A stretch of 64,000 nucleotides of DNA from Galaxea fascicularis (GCA_948470475.1 OX419339.1:3593787-3657786), one strand, 5' to 3'. Positions 1-13,735 are shown, numbered from the stretch's first letter. Notes: a model not told the origin generated them from the sequence alone. Numbers and translations: made by a program.

Positions 1-336
1 CATGGCAAATGACCCGTATGAATCGTTTCGGGCTCCAAAACTGCACACCTCATCAGTGTTAACCTTCACCCAAGAAGGAACTGAAATACAAGAAAAATTC
101 AAATCATGTGTTGTTATGATTATAGCGTTATGCTTATAACAAACTAATCAGGCGGCTTAATTTCAAATGAAGTCAACCCCCCCCCGGCTCCGCAAAGGCA
201 GATAACAGACACACAAAGTATCAAGTGCACAACTGGAATTCAATACAAATAATTTCATATATGAAAAGATAGACCGACGTACAAGAGCCGCCAATAATTT
301 TCGATATCAGTGTTACATGTTAATAAATTAAATAAC

Positions 337-374
<38 letters not shown>

Positions 375-2358
375 TTTATTTCTACTGTGCAAATTCAAGT
401 TTTCACATGTGTCTTACAATTCTAAATCGTTGCCATTTTAAATTCTTTACCATTCTCAAATCAAATCAAATGTTGGTTTTTGTAGAGAGGGTAAAACCGG
501 AGTACCCGGAGAAAAACCTCTCGGAGCAGAGTAGAAAACCAACAAACTCAGCCCACATATGACGCCAAGTCCGTGAATCGAACCCGGATCCGGACCCACT
601 GGTGGAAGGCGAGCGCTCTCATCATTGCGCCAACCCTGCTCCCGTAAGTAAGCACTACGTTTTGAAAAACAATGATACTAAAAGGGATCTTCTTACAGAG
701 CATGTTCGACTTGCTGAACAATAAAACATTTTTTTAAATATTTACTTTGTATGTGACAGAAATCACCGGCGTATTGAGGGGGACAGTTACACACAAAATC
801 CGCCGTCTCGTAAACTGGAAAGCATGTAGAACCGTGCCGACATGGTGCGTTCTCGCATGGACTCTGAAAATTAAAGAACACATTAAAGGGGAGATTCAGC
901 TGAGCCTTCTGTAAGCCAACATCCAAAATGTTAAGCTTACAAGAGGTAATGACTTACGTACTAGAGTTCAGGCCACAGGGAGCCTAGTGTGTTAGCATGC
1001 GGTGATAGAGAGATTTACTCTGTACTCTAAATTCAAGACACGAAGACATCGGTAATTTTCTGAAATCAATTTAATGAGTGCGAATACCTTAAGAACGGCA
1101 TGTCTGTCAAGCGGATCGAGTCAGCTCCAATCCAGCCTGCCGTAGCAACCGATCAAAATGTAAAGGATTGGTAGTCGCTTACTGGAGGTGGTCGCAAAGA
1201 GAGGTTCGACTGCATGATCCTGTATCTTTTGCTGAATTCATGGTGTTCTCATCAGGCAGAGAGTAACTCGTTTAGCTTAGTTTGTGATCCTAATTCTATT
1301 CAAATAACAAACGAGATCTAGAACTATAACGTTCCTTATCACTAAAGGGCAAAATTACTGAACATTGATTGGCTGAGACAGAGGGCATTTTTCTCTTAAT
1401 CAAGGCAAAGCATCATATGTGCGACCCGACACCATTTAATGTAATACTGCCTTGGCATTTTTAGTAGTTTTCGCAAATAGAAGGCGTAGCAGATCGTTTC
1501 CTTTGGTTTAATATATATTGTAATGATTTTGGTTGACATGTTTAAACTCCGTAATCAAGTACAGTGGCGTCATATCATTGCGGCATTTAAGATGACGAAG
1601 AAAGGCCAGACAGAGTGGACAAGAGCTAGAACTTTCGATTTTAGGAAATAAGGTTTTCAGTGTTGTCCAACAAATTTTGCTCGAAAGGGTGCTCCATTTT
1701 AGGAGCATATAGACCATGGCCACGGCTAAGAAATTACATTTGAATAAAGCTGTTTTTTTTTTAGACCCTCGTGTTATAGTTACTTTGAGAAACACAAATG
1801 ACTAGCATCTGCACTAAAGACATTTTGTTTATGTCCCAGGTTTTTACTAATCTTTTTAACAGTAATTGCTTAAAAGCAGCAAAAAAACATACCCAGCCCA
1901 CCAATAACGATTGTGACTCAAATGACTGAAAATAAGTTTAAAAGAATAAGCAAAATAGATTGAAAAAGAACAGCGAGAAAAGCAAATCTCACCGCAATGC
2001 TGTAATGATGAAATTCAGTGCTAACTTCGTACCCTTCAGAGTGGTTAAACTTGTCCGAGGCTAGTAACTCACACAAGTGTTTTCCGTCTGACTCTGCTTG
2101 CAGTTTCAAGTTGAAAGATCGGCATCTTACTGTAACAAGGCAGTTGAGTGCGCATTGGAAGAAATCATACACAGGATCTCTGTGTAAGATGTTCTGTATT
2201 CTCAAGTAATGATGGCGATTCTCAATAAAACTTGCATATCCAGACAAATGCCTGTCTAAAATACTCGTCAAGCCATTTAGTCCCTCGAATGTAGAAAGAC
2301 GGTCATTTAGAAGCATGACAGAGAAAAACGACCCCCAAAATAAGCTCAGAAATCTCAT
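1..2358 (-). CDS. Secreted PAN/apple + EGF domain protein, 5' half (3 exons, runs off left edge)
   Basis: Three minus-strand exons join in phase. Exon 1 (1993-2358) starts at ATG 2356-2358 and encodes a hydrophobic signal peptide beginning MRFLSLFWGSFF, then a PAN/apple-like domain with spaced cysteines (FFQCALNC..C..C) and the motif SFIENRHHYLR. It ends in phase 0 at a GTGAGA donor. Exon 2 (746-863) follows a TTTTCAG acceptor and encodes one EGF domain (SPCENAPCRHGSTC...CNCPPQYAGDFC), ending in phase 1. Exon 3 (1-80, cut by the window edge) continues in phase with PSWVKVNTDEVCSFGARND. Signal peptide-PAN-EGF architecture is common in extracellular adhesion or matrix proteins of cnidarians; the ligand is unknown. 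I chose the internal ATG at 2358 because it starts exactly at the signal peptide; an in-frame ATG at 2475 would add 39 residues in front of it. The exon chain is directly visible; the function is not. Confidence 0.8.
338..372. repeat. (AAT)n microsatellite
   Basis: About a dozen AAT/ATA units. Similar trinucleotide runs occur at 16784-16808, 25926-25948, 28333-28355, 47694-47728, 53478-53503 and 53804-53841. Confidence 0.9.
457..643 (-). repeat. tRNA-derived SINE, copy 1
   Basis: Read on the minus strand, it starts GGGAGCAGGGTTGGCGCAA with an A-box-like block and a B-box-like GGTTCGATTC, runs through a body, and ends in a short ATTTG/AAATC-type repeat at 457-470. A second copy with the same order and orientation lies at 60874-61055. 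Polymerase III box order and a simple-repeat tail are the hallmarks of a SINE. The A-box is degraded and the fold is not a working tRNA. Confidence 0.8.
1530..1650 (-). pseudogene. Retrotransposon ORF remnant
   Basis: The minus strand reads FLRHLKCRNDMTPLYLITEF, which resembles the C-terminal part of a reverse-transcriptase polyprotein seen widely as a repeat in anthozoan genomes. There is no catalytic motif, and the reading frame on either side is not recognisable. The family assignment rests on memory of similar repeats and is tentative. Confidence 0.35.
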
Positions 2359-4679
2359 TTCAAGTTTGAGGACATCGAGTGCGCTTCCAAGATAAAAGGC
2401 TTGATGTAATGTGGCCCTCAAACAAACATGTTTCTTTATACGTTTGGCAAACTTAGTCGGCAAATAAGCTGTCATTGTGATAACTAGTGGACTTTGATAA
2501 ATTGTGCCGTTTGATCAGTGTGCTGTTCTTTTGAACTTCTCTTTTAAAAGGTCTGCTTGGCCGCTGCTTTGAGGTTGCCTCAAATATATCTGTAAAATAA
2601 AAGTTTATGAACCGTTGTTCATGATGCCGCGCTAGCTCGCGTCTAAACAAATGCAATTTATATGAAATTTTACATTTGCAAATCTGATATTAAAATCAGA
2701 GATATTGAAACAGTAATCTAATTTAATTAGAAGACAAGGAAGTGTGAAAACAATGCTTCACCGGATCTCACTTTTAATTACTATCCAAAATGTGAGCTTC
2801 TGTCAAAGGCGCTGTCAGCTTTTGCCAAGGGTGGTTATTTTTCCGCGATTTCAAACTTAGGAAATAACAAATTTAAATGACAACAGGGAAATCTAATATA
2901 ATTACAGTCAGTAAAACTAATTGCTCAATAGAATTACTGTCTGGAATAGAGTTTCCTTAGCGGGCAGCTCCTACATCCACAGGCTGTCAGAAAGAAGCTT
3001 TCAGTGACCAATTCGATTGTCTCATTTTCTGTACCCCGGCCTCCCTTATAGTGGCACCAAGTATCCGCCCCCTCCACCTTTAACAATTGCATAAACCAAA
3101 ACCGTACTCTGTAAAATAAACGGCCGAGAAAATCTGAACTCATAAAACTATGAAGAAGGAGAAAACATGTCCGTACAAGACTTTTATCAAGCTACACTGT
3201 ATGAGGGGGATGAATAGGTTCGCGCATCGACGTTTCGGCTTTGAGGATACATTTTACGGATTGGCAGATTTTAAAAGCTCAGTGATGATTTTCAAAACTT
3301 TTGAAACTCCCACGTGGAATGGAAAACAACTACTACTTAACGGGCCCGGAAATTGTCGGGAGCTTCGAGAAACGACCCCCAGTACCGTTGACTTTCTTAA
3401 AAATCTTTAAACATAATAACAATGAGAAGACCCATGTTTTCTGAGCCTGCAAGAATGAGCACCGCCACCCAACAATTGTTTCAACGAAAACCGCTGGTCC
3501 GCAACCACAACCTAGTTCTGGTCATCGCTCTCCAAGCTACTTTTGATCGGCCACGTTTCCTCTCAGACTAAACAAAAACACGTCTTAGCTACTTCAATTT
3601 TTCACAAATTTCTGAAGGACCATGCCCCCAGACCGCCCCCCCCCCCCCCTCCTCCCTCCCTTCACCAGAAAAGTGATGCCTTCAGCGTCATAATACAGGG
3701 CTACGCTGTCAAAAATCTCACTCTTTTGCAACAAATCAACTAGACAGCTCTGCGACAAGATCTGTTGCTTTGTGTTGATCACTTGTTGTTAATAAAAAAA
3801 TCAATTTATAAAGGAAAAAGTAATAAAAGTTTAAAATTTCAACATTAAAATTTGATAAACATTTATTTAACATCAGTTATGTGATTGTTCTAATCTGCTT
3901 ACGTCTCTAACAGTACTGAAAGAGGAAAACTGAAAACCACTTGCTGATTCGGATTTGCGAAAAAACTATCCGCAGATTGGCGGATTTACCTAAAAATTGG
4001 CACGGATCGACGGATTTGCTGACCCTTATTCACCCCCATCTATTGTCGACTTGATTAGATATTATCATCGAGTAAACTAAGTCGTCGGAAAAGGTTCGAC
4101 ATAAAAACAAGACAACCATTGTATTAGTTTTATATGACTGAGATAGGTTCCTGATAAAGTCGACAGACGCGTTTGTTGTGCTTTAAATTTGTTTTTGGTT
4201 TCAAAATTGTGAAACCAGTTTCATTAATGCCAAATTTATTACCATAACCTGAATGAAAGGAAAACAAAAATCAAACTGTTTCAAAAAATTGTAAACCAGG
4301 AAAAAAATTAAACCACAACATATATCAAGTTATATCAAGTTATTAAAAACTGAACTATGGATATTAGATTTCCAGCATTTTCATTGGCTAAGCGGATACA
4401 GGCTATCAGCTCTTATAATCCATCGACCAAATATTGGACACGCGATTACACAATGCATCACGTGACTTAACATGCTGCAGCCGAAGAATATCCAGTGTGA
4501 GTATCACCCAACTAGTGGAAATCCTCCATTTTATATATACCACACAAGTGAATAGTGCTTTTCGCGCGTTCTGACTGGGGGTGATTGGCAAAGTACTATT
4601 TACCTCCACTTCGGTGAATAATTGTTAATTCGTCAAATGTTTTTTTGCTCGCACGCGATTGGTCTAAACGCATCACGTG

Positions 4680-4970
4680 ACTGAGTATTCACCAGTTCCG
4701 GTGATATTCTCCAAATGCGCGTTGCGAAAAATAGTTGGTGGATAATAAACACAAAAGTCTCCTGATTCAGCTTTAAAAATATGCTCGCTATTTGTCCTTG
4801 GAGATTATCAGTTCCTCGGAGTTCACAATTAAACTGTTCGCTTCTCGGAACAGATAATGTCCGTGGACAAATACCCGAGCATATTTTCGCGCCAAATGGA
4901 GACTATTGTTTATATATTCCCCAAATGCGTGTTGCGAAAAATAATTGAAGGATAATAGACAGCCTCCATT
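4680..4970. repeat. Diverged direct repeat inside a MITE-like region
   Basis: Two related blocks about 215 bp apart share CCAAATGCG-GTTGCGAAAAATA followed by GGATAATA-ACA (near 4712 and 4922). Surrounding sequence contains CATCACGTGACT twice (about 4457 and 4670) and repeated TTTCGCGCCA-type words in both orientations. This suggests a decayed non-autonomous element; I could not define clean ends. Confidence 0.5.
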
Positions 4971-5090
4971 TGCCTTTAAAATGGCGCGAAAATATGCTTA
5001 GTTTCCGAGAGCGAAGCTCGAGGAAAACTGTGGGCAAATATCCGAGACAAATATCCGATCAAATATTTATGAATCGCGAGCTTTCTAACC

Positions 5091-5110
5091 TTGCGATTTA
5101 AATCGCAAGA
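5091..5110. repeat. Perfect 20-bp palindrome
   Basis: CTTGCGATTTAAATCGCAAG is its own reverse complement. It lies at the right side of the decayed repeat at 4380-5150 and may be the remnant of an inverted-repeat terminus. Confidence 0.8.
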
Positions 5111-7669
5111 TGCCTAGCTGCTTCGCGATATATAAATTGCATGATAACTAGCCGATTTTACCAAACGCAATTCCCCGGCCATTTGTCAAATAACAGAAAA
5201 TATAGAAAAATAATGCGTAAATAATATTTTTTACATTGGGTGCCTCTTTTTGGTGCATGGTGAAGCACACGTGTTCAAGCCTAGGACTGAGCGAGTGACA
5301 GTGAGTCTTCTGACACGGGCTGGGGCGATATATTAACCAGCAGTTTCCCTTCAAAGCATCTGCGAAGGCCATTAACACGATCCTTCACCGAGCATCCTAA
5401 GGTTAACAGTGTGTGTCACACCGACTCCCGAGCAGAATATACCGTGCTACCCTCCTAAAGTGCGTGGACAGAAAGGCATATTCTGGCTAAAACCGGGAAA
5501 CATTAAAGTGACATCAAATAAATAACAAATAAACAATAAACACCTCCTTCAAATTAACTAAAAATATCGAGGTCCACGAGCCGCTAGTTTTTCAAACGGG
5601 CTAACCCGTTGCTTTGCTGACGTACTGACTTCTGACATAATTTAGAAACGATGTTTTTTTTCCTGCACTGCCACACGCCAATTAATCCCGTTTCTATAGT
5701 TCGGATGCTCTACTGATGAACTTTAGGGTTCTCTTGGGAGCTGGCACAAGCCAATAAATCCAAGTTCTACTTGACAAATGAGTCCTGCACACTGCTCAGT
5801 AGAGTCATGTACACCAATGATTTCCAGGGGGTCTTCTAATTTTAATTATGATTTATTTGTCCGAATTTTTAATATTGTGCCATGGGAACAGTTTTCTTCA
5901 TTCATTTGCCATGCAGATATAACCATGACAAGTAAAGATATCTCTTTTTAAGTGTCCTCTAGGGCCAATATCCCAAGTGGGTTTATTACGCCGGGAAACC
6001 CATACAAAATGCGGTATATTGCCTTATTTTGTAAAATAGTTTTCTATAGTTTTCTAGAGTTTATCGGTGCAATAAGCCGTAGGCCTTTTATCAATCAGTT
6101 ATTTTGTAAATTACTCTGATAGAAATCAAATTGTCGTAAGAGGAAGTTTTACTTGACCAATATGGGCAATACTTTACAAATTATTACCAAGCAATCATGT
6201 TTATTTTAATTTACGTCTGATACAATTCCTTTCACTGTTTTTATTTCACTGTATTGTGTTGTTGAATGAAACGTGGGGTGAACGGTAGTATCTGGTCTGC
6301 AGTTGTAACCCGGGAAACCAAGCCGAGTCAATTCCAGCTCGTTGAGTAAGCATGCACATCAGATTAAGCCGTCCCTTTATTCTACCGAGAAAAATGCTAA
6401 TTTTCATCAATGGCGCAAAACTTTTGTGCACCATTTTTCACCTTTTCAGTACTCTTTCGGAAATTGAAATACACTGTGTATGAGTGGATCGCAAGTAATT
6501 TTAATTAAGTCAAGAGCAATTTACAACGCATCGGCCCTAAATTGGAAAGCCAACATATCGGTTTTCAGATTAAAATTTGGACAGCTTTGAATCTTTAAGT
6601 TTTTTTGTTTTTTTTTTTTTTTACAATTTAGGCTTCAAGTTGCAGAATAGCGAGAACAACATTTACCCCATGTTCCTTATTCTTCCGGGAACGTGTGGAT
6701 GGTCGTGATCAGCTGTATAATGATTATCGAAGCCGTAATATAACGCGTGCAATATTGCTGAAAATGAGCCCGACTAAACACCATAAATTGTTGCGATAAG
6801 CGCTCTGCAAATATCACGATTAGAACAACAGGAGGAACTGAAACGTTTGAAAATAGAGTTGTGTTTTCAGCCTGAAATCGCCTGAAACATTTTTGCTTGA
6901 CCATGGGATCGAGACTTCCATCTAAATACCATGAGCAGGTGACCATAAGTGGTTGAGTAAACGGGCAAAATTCTCCGAATATTGTTTTCTTATCGACAAT
7001 ACAAACATGACATCACAGCCGGAAGAGAAATGAAGCATTAATTAAATTTAAGCCGATTTTGAGGGAAAACGTGCCTCATCTATTTAACAAACCTCCTCAG
7101 TTGATCGGGAGGACGAAACTTCAGTTGGAGGAAGAAACGACAGAATCGTACTCGTAAGTATTTTCACTTGTCTTAGTTCCGGCCCTGTTCCTCTCAGTCT
7201 TTTTTTAAGTCTCAGTTTCATTTTTTTTTTTTTTTACTTTGACGTAAAACAGTTACCCTTACGTCCTGACTAAGCGATCAAACATTTTCGTCCAGCATAG
7301 TGTTTGCCAACCATAAGGTTGGTTGGCTAAATGTCTGACCAAATGTTCTCAGAGGGATTTTAGCGTGTTATTGTTAAAATTTCAGCATGTTTTGGTTTGA
7401 ATTGGTTGTTTTTGTCTCGCTTGCGCGAGCAGAGTTGGCAGTGCTAAACGATGAGACGTAACGCGAAATGCTAGTTGAAATGTTTGTTAGACACAAACAC
7501 GGGTGGAGGCAATTGTAAACGGCCAAACATATAGTTTGAAACACGATGTTAAAGGAAAATGTTTGATCCTTTAGCTAATAAATGACAACCGAAACACAAG
7601 GAAAAGTGTTCAGGTCCCACAGATTGACATGTTGCACTGATAATCATGAATTGCGAAATAAAAAAACTA

Positions 7670-7703
<34 letters not shown>

Positions 7704-7704
7704 C

Positions 7705-7736
<32 letters not shown>

Positions 7737-10683
7737 GCGAGAAAAATCATGTGATTATCCATACAAATTAGCGAAAAGCAGACTGATTTTTTTATGTTGC
7801 CGATTTGCTCAAAGCTATCGTGCGGTCTGATCCAATGGACAATGTTGCTAACGGAAGGACATCATTTACATATAAAGGTGGACACATTATGTTAATCTCA
7901 GGAGTGACAATGTTGAGAGTTTGGATCGACACTTTCCCTTATTTCAAGGGCCAGGAGCTTATTTCACCCACCAGAAAAAAATAAAATGCACTCTTTTACA
8001 GAACTAACAACATATATTCTCGGGAAAATATTGCCTGACAGACCCCAGACAGAAATGTGTCGTGTTTTCTCTCATGGACGACCAATACCATTCTGTTCAT
8101 AAACATCAAAAGTGAGCATAATTCGTCTTGGTCTTTGGCAATTAGCTGGGACAGGAGCTGGGATCTGGGGAAAAAGGTTTTAAAATTTGACAGGCATAAA
8201 CTCAAATGTCCCCAGGCTTAGTACTACCTTTTCAACAAAGCCTCAGAAAAAAATGTTGGCTTTTTAATTTTCCTTTTTTGCACGATCAGGAAAAAAAAGA
8301 CATTCAAAAACAAACAAAGCTCGGGCGCGTGAAATTCGCTCGAGTGCATTTGTGAAATTTCTTATGGAGGGAATCAAGGAACATGCATTTTTATGCAACT
8401 TAATCTAACTTCTTGTACCTAACATAAAGTGAATAAGTGTTTGCAACTCGTCAGTGGAAGAACGTACGACATTTTCAATTATTATCATCACAATTCTCTC
8501 AGTTAGCCACTGCGCAACTCAAATTTTTATGGCTTGCTTTTGTTTTAGTTAAAGTCAGCTTATAGTTCTGTAAATATAATAGTTGTAATAAGGTAAGAGA
8601 ATAGTTTAGCCACCAGCAAAATGCAAACTTTAAAACAGTTTAATTACTATATACTCAGTAAGTGGATTAACGAGAAATGAGAAAGAAGAGATGTGAGGGT
8701 ATAACAATCGAACAAGATATTATGTCATCAGAATTTTTGCAACCTCGCTATGAAAGACCCAATAAAAAGAAATTTAACAGGATAATTGCTTGAAATATTT
8801 CAAAGGGAAAAGTCGGCGCGCCGTCAACAAAAGTGATCTTATGTCTGTATTCAAATTTTCTATGTTATTCTCTCTATTAATGAATTTTCACACGGGTAAT
8901 TTTTTAAAGTTAATTAAGCCTTAGTTGGTCCATGCAAAATGGATGTCACTGGCCAGGGTGGAGTTTTCAGCTGACGTAACTAATATTATCATATGATCCG
9001 TACGGCCCCCTCGCACGCTTTCATTGTAACTATTGAGAAAATCCCCGTATGAGGGCCGTGCGCATTAGCGCGAGTAGGGCCGGAAAAAACCGTAGGGTCC
9101 TGTTAGGAACACGTACGGCCCCGCGCGATACGATTTAGAGGATTTCGGCGATTCTATCCATGTAAGTTTATCTCACATCCAGGAAGCAAATACAAACAAC
9201 ACATTAGATCAATTTTATGTGCAAACTAGACGCTAGTTTTTTTTTTTTGGTAAAAATTTCATCTTTTAAGCCCTCATGAAGAGTCTAAGGAGGCCATATG
9301 ATAAAATGCTCATTGACTGAGATAGGTCGGGCCGGACGGGAAAATATTTAGCTCTCGGTCATGGCGCAAGGACTTCGCAGCGCTTGGTCCGTTCCGGCCA
9401 TGAAAGCAACACTTAGTACATAATGTCGCTGAAGTTCAACTGAAAGACTGAACCTGAGGCAGAAATTTTAAAGCACGAGCAAAATTGACATATAAGACTT
9501 GTAACCGGTTACATGATTAACTCACGAGGTATGATTTGATACTGCTTTTATTTAAAATTATGTTACTAAATTTTCGCTAGCTCTAAAAGCCAGTCAGCCC
9601 TCTCTCGTGCGGACTTCAGAAAAATAAAGGAACACGTCGAAATCACGGAGTCCCATGTTCTGCAATGCAATTCAGTTCAGTTCTTAGTTAATCGAAATAT
9701 TCGCAGGTGGACAACGAGGCTTGGTCTTTACTGTCGATATACACTGTAGAGTAAATAGATTCGAAACTTCAACACCGTCATACCGGACATACATATTAAC
9801 ACATATAGTATCATTTCATTCCTCTTCTACCTGGATAGACAATAAAATGCATGTTTTATAGATAAGTGAAACGTTGACTTTTAAAAGCGTAATTTTGAAC
9901 TGAAAGTGTGAACAATGCAAACTCAGTGTTTCCTTCGATCAAACACCGTTAAGACTATTGATTCCAACTATATTCCTACCCCTCAACTTATCGAAATCTT
10001 TTAACAGAATGGCAAACTACGTAACTCTCGTGCCAAGAACGCCGGTTTGAAAGCAAAGCTTTCCGGTTTCTTCAAAAATCAACTGAAATTTCAATGAATT
10101 CGTCCAATGCTGCCTTAGGCGTCTTTAAGCGATTTCAGTTCACGTTATTGGCTAGTGCATTACTCATGTTTCCGCTGTAATTGAAATCCTTTTCAAAGCC
10201 TTTTCATTTCATAATAATTCACAGGAAACCAGTTTTGCAGGGTATAAAATGTTTTGAAGTCAGTTTCTTTTGCGAAATAAATTCAGATAATCACAGATGA
10301 TAATTGAGAAATTGAGGGAATAATGTTGTTTTTGAACACAGAATTTAGAAAAAAGGACAGAAAAATCATCTCCAGTTTCAATATTTGATATTTATTTATC
10401 CTTTTGCCGGGGAGTGATATTTGCTGTACAATGTTTTGCTGAGAAAGTCGTTAAAAGGTTTTGGCGCATTTTAATATGCAATATTTGTTAGTAAACAGTA
10501 CTGGCCTCCCATGAGCCTCGATTAATCAAACCTTCATATCGTAATTTTCGCACGCAAAAAAGTGAAGAGTATCCCTCGATTCGACTCAGTTTAATTTTTA
10601 AAGAACCTTTTTTATTAGAACGTTGAGGCTGAGATTAACCAAAATTTTAATAACATAAGGACTTCTTTATTTTGCTTATTTGT

Positions 10684-10995
10684 TTGTTGTTGTTTTTTTT
10701 CGCACTGTGAATGCTTTTTGTAAATCCAAATTTACCAAGAGTTGGCTGGCGCGACATCTTTTTCACGGCATCAGGGCAATCCTCACAGGCATGTGACAAG
10801 CAACTCAGTGATTACCACACATCACAGCAAACACTTTTATAATTCCTGGTCACGTCCGCATTGATTTATTGAAATAGTGTAAGACTGGATGTAGCTTAAG
10901 AACGTCTCAAGAATGTTTCCACGCTCAAACGGCAGCCTCAGCTCCAAAATTAGACGTTCCTATATTAAAAAAAGAGTGTCGATTGTCACGAATTT
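10684..10995. repeat. Duplicated block, copy A
   Basis: Shares colinear sequence with 13455-13735: TTTGTAAA-TC-AAATTTA...TACCAAGAGTTGG-TGGCGCGACATC, then the CACAGGCATGTG-CAAGC / CACAAGCATATGGCAAGC segment, then CGCATTGA-T-ATTGAAAT and CTTAAGAACGT. Copies differ by many substitutions and small indels, so the duplication is old. No coding content is recognised. Confidence 0.65.
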
Positions 10996-13454
10996 TAGCG
11001 GCACCGTTATAAAGCAATATAATTTAAACTGATGAAGTATGTTTGCATCACAACTGATTTGATTTGAATGACTGCAATTTTTGGCTGGTTTAAATGAGGA
11101 GCGCGAAGAAATTATTGGAAGTATTCTATATTTGCAAGCAGTATTTGCAACAAATGAAAACGTTTCAGCTTTCCTTGAACCAGCGCTAAAAAAGATTTTT
11201 TTTATATTACAATCCGCACAAACTTACCTTGACATTATTTGACATGGTGTGGAATCTTATCCGACTGACCAAGATTCTACAACTGACAGAAAAGTACGCC
11301 TACGGCTCAACGCGAAAAGCCGAATAATTGAAGATATGTTTATTTCGCGGACAAAGCGTAAGCACTTTAAAAGTAATTGTTAATATCGAAAACCAGAGCA
11401 AAAAGGTTTATTGAACAAGAAGCAACTAGTAGAGTACAAAAGAAAGTTGCCTTCATGAAAAATGACGGCTTATTAACTCAAAGAACTGATTTAAATTGTG
11501 CAGTATTTGGCACTGAAGCTGTAGTTAATTTATTGATAGTAATATGTGCTTTTATCACATGCCAGGTATGTCTATGTCTGTGTTTTCGATTTTAGGACGA
11601 CCAAGCAAGGTATAAGAAAGTAGTGAAAAAAAAAAACATTATGAAGTAGTTTTCCTTTCATTTATGAGAGAAGTCTTGAAAATGAGAAATGAGTTTTATG
11701 TCGACAGTCTCGCTGTTTAGCAAAGTGCTAATTATGAATCGAAAAGCAAAAACATTGGCCTTCATCTGTATCGTAAAAGAAATGCGCAAGTATACTGGTA
11801 GTTATTTGCTCTAAAAGCAATTTTGTCTTTTCAGTTTCCTGTTAAAAATTTGAATAAAAACAGACAGTGAACAAAAGACGCACGGGATGGCTTAAATGTT
11901 GACTTTTCCCGGAGAATTATGGAAGCACCACTGATTAAGAGAAAGATCTATCTTCAAAGTTTTAAAAGCAGCCATTTACTTTCACCTCTTGGTCTGTAAA
12001 TTATTTGATTACACCAAGACAAAGCAACATCGCACGAAGAAAAGTAAAAATAAACAACTACCACAGCGCACGAAAGCCATGCAGTTCGTTTTCTTTGGAT
12101 GCTCAGTGACGAGTGCCTTAATAAATAAATAGACCTTTCCACAGTTTTTGTTTTCAACTTCTGATATTGCCCATGTGATAAAAATTTATTAACAGCGCCT
12201 TAAAACTATTTGAATAGCCAATTCCGGGAGTCGCATCAGTTTTAAAATGATAAAAAGTTACTCTCCTTCGTACTCTCTTGGTTTTTGCACAGACGTGCCT
12301 CCATCTGTAAAATTTCCCAGCTTTGCGAAACTATAACTTTGCTAATCTAAAGGATACGACTTCTAACTTTTAGGGTGCATTTTCCAGGAGTGTCGATAGA
12401 TTTTCTTTACAGGGCCAATATCAAGGTCGACAAAAAAAAAATCCGTGGTGAGGTCTGTTCAAACTTGAACTCATATCGAAGTTAGGAAAAATGAGACTGA
12501 TGCATGAAAAGCGCGAAAAAGGAGAGGGCTTCAAAATATTTAAATCAAGGCAAACTTTTCTCTTTCCGTGCACATCTGTCCACATTTAGTTTCCCAGCGG
12601 GCGCACTTGCTTTATATTGTTAAATGCAAGAGAAATTTCATGCGTACATGAGCGGAATGGGCACCCATTATTACCTCGCACGTCCTTAATAAGCCACGGA
12701 TATGCCATTTTAAGTGCTTTTTTTGTTATTGTATTAGAACCTCAGGTGATTCCAAATTAAGCTTTTGAGAGAATTGCTGAACAGGTGACCTGTATCCTGA
12801 CAACAGAATGGATTTCAATTTTTAAACCGTGGTTGTAAAAATGTACCGTGTTACATTTTTATGCTCTCTGTGATAACTCACTTATCAGATAATACTCATG
12901 CTCTCCGGAAACAAATAATACATTTCGACATATTTCAGCTCCGAGGGTCACTTTATTTAAGTTAACAGGAAACCAGTCCTGCATTCGTTTCTATCTTCTT
13001 TCAAGGAGATTGTCTCAGGAGGTAAGTATACCAATGAGATTTCTTTAGCTTCAAGAGAGGCTTTGCGGGTGTCACACTCTGCAGTTTTGTAACGCCGAAA
13101 TCAAGTTTTATAACCTGTTGCAAGCCATAGCAAAGACTCTAAATAACCCCTGTTTTTCCTTTTAAAAATTATACACAATGCAGGTCGAGAATTTGATCGC
13201 CTTATACTAAAGTATTCTAAAGCAAAATACTGTGTGTTGTGTGTAGCAATGTGATTGGTATCGCAAGGATGACAGTTCACAGACTTGCCGGACATATAAT
13301 CCGGTTCAACATGACAAAATTCAGGGGCATTGGCGACTCACTCTTTTTCTTTGATATTAGAACCTTTTTTATAAGGATTGGGCAAAATTTTAAGAATGTG
13401 CTGAGACCATACCCAGCTAGGTTGATAGGCAGTAAGATTATTTTGCTCATTTGT
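10996..13454. other. Gene-free stretch between the duplicated blocks
   Basis: No recognisable exon. A splice-donor-like GTAAGTAT occurs on the plus strand at 13022, after a purine-rich stretch, but no matching coding frame was found. Open frames here are short and lack known motifs. Confidence 0.5.
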
Positions 13455-13735
13455 TTTGTTGCGTTGTGAGCCAGGCGAGCAGCGTGTTCAATGCTTTTTG
13501 TAAAGTCAAATTTATAATTACCAAGAGTTGGTTGGCGCGACATCGATCTTGTTCGCGCCACCAGAGCAAGCCGCACAAGCATATGGCAAGCAGGTTGAAC
13601 GGTTCGCATTGAATAATTGAAATGCTACTCCATGCAAATAAAGGAATATCTTAAGAACGTTTTCAGACTCAAATCGCCAAAAAGATAAGAACGTTTAGGA
13701 TTAGAAGTTGTTATAAAAAAGAAAAGTGTATGTTG
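13455..13735. repeat. Duplicated block, copy B
   Basis: Diverged partner of 10684-10995, in the same orientation, about 2.77 kb downstream. Its minus strand happens to be open for about 110 codons, but the matching frame in copy A is interrupted, so coding is unlikely. Confidence 0.65.

Larger units (their letters stand above)
2659..10683. other. Gene-free stretch with diverged repeats
   Basis: No coding region with a recognisable domain on either strand. Visible structure: a C-run at 3639-3648, a cluster of short diverged direct and inverted repeats at about 4380-5150, a perfect 20-bp palindrome at 5091-5110, and poly-T runs. An exon-like block ending in a perfect GTAAGT donor sits at about 7098-7152 on the plus strand, but it has no start codon or recognisable product. 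A GC-rich patch lies at about 9000-9130. The rest looks like intergenic or intronic DNA. Confidence 0.6.

Noticed and set aside
3594..3782. Proline- or glycine-rich open frames
   Set aside because: Produced by the C-run at 3639-3648; no other coding evidence.
13277..13609. 110-codon minus-strand open frame
   Set aside because: Overlaps duplicated block B, and the equivalent frame in block A is broken by stops and indels.
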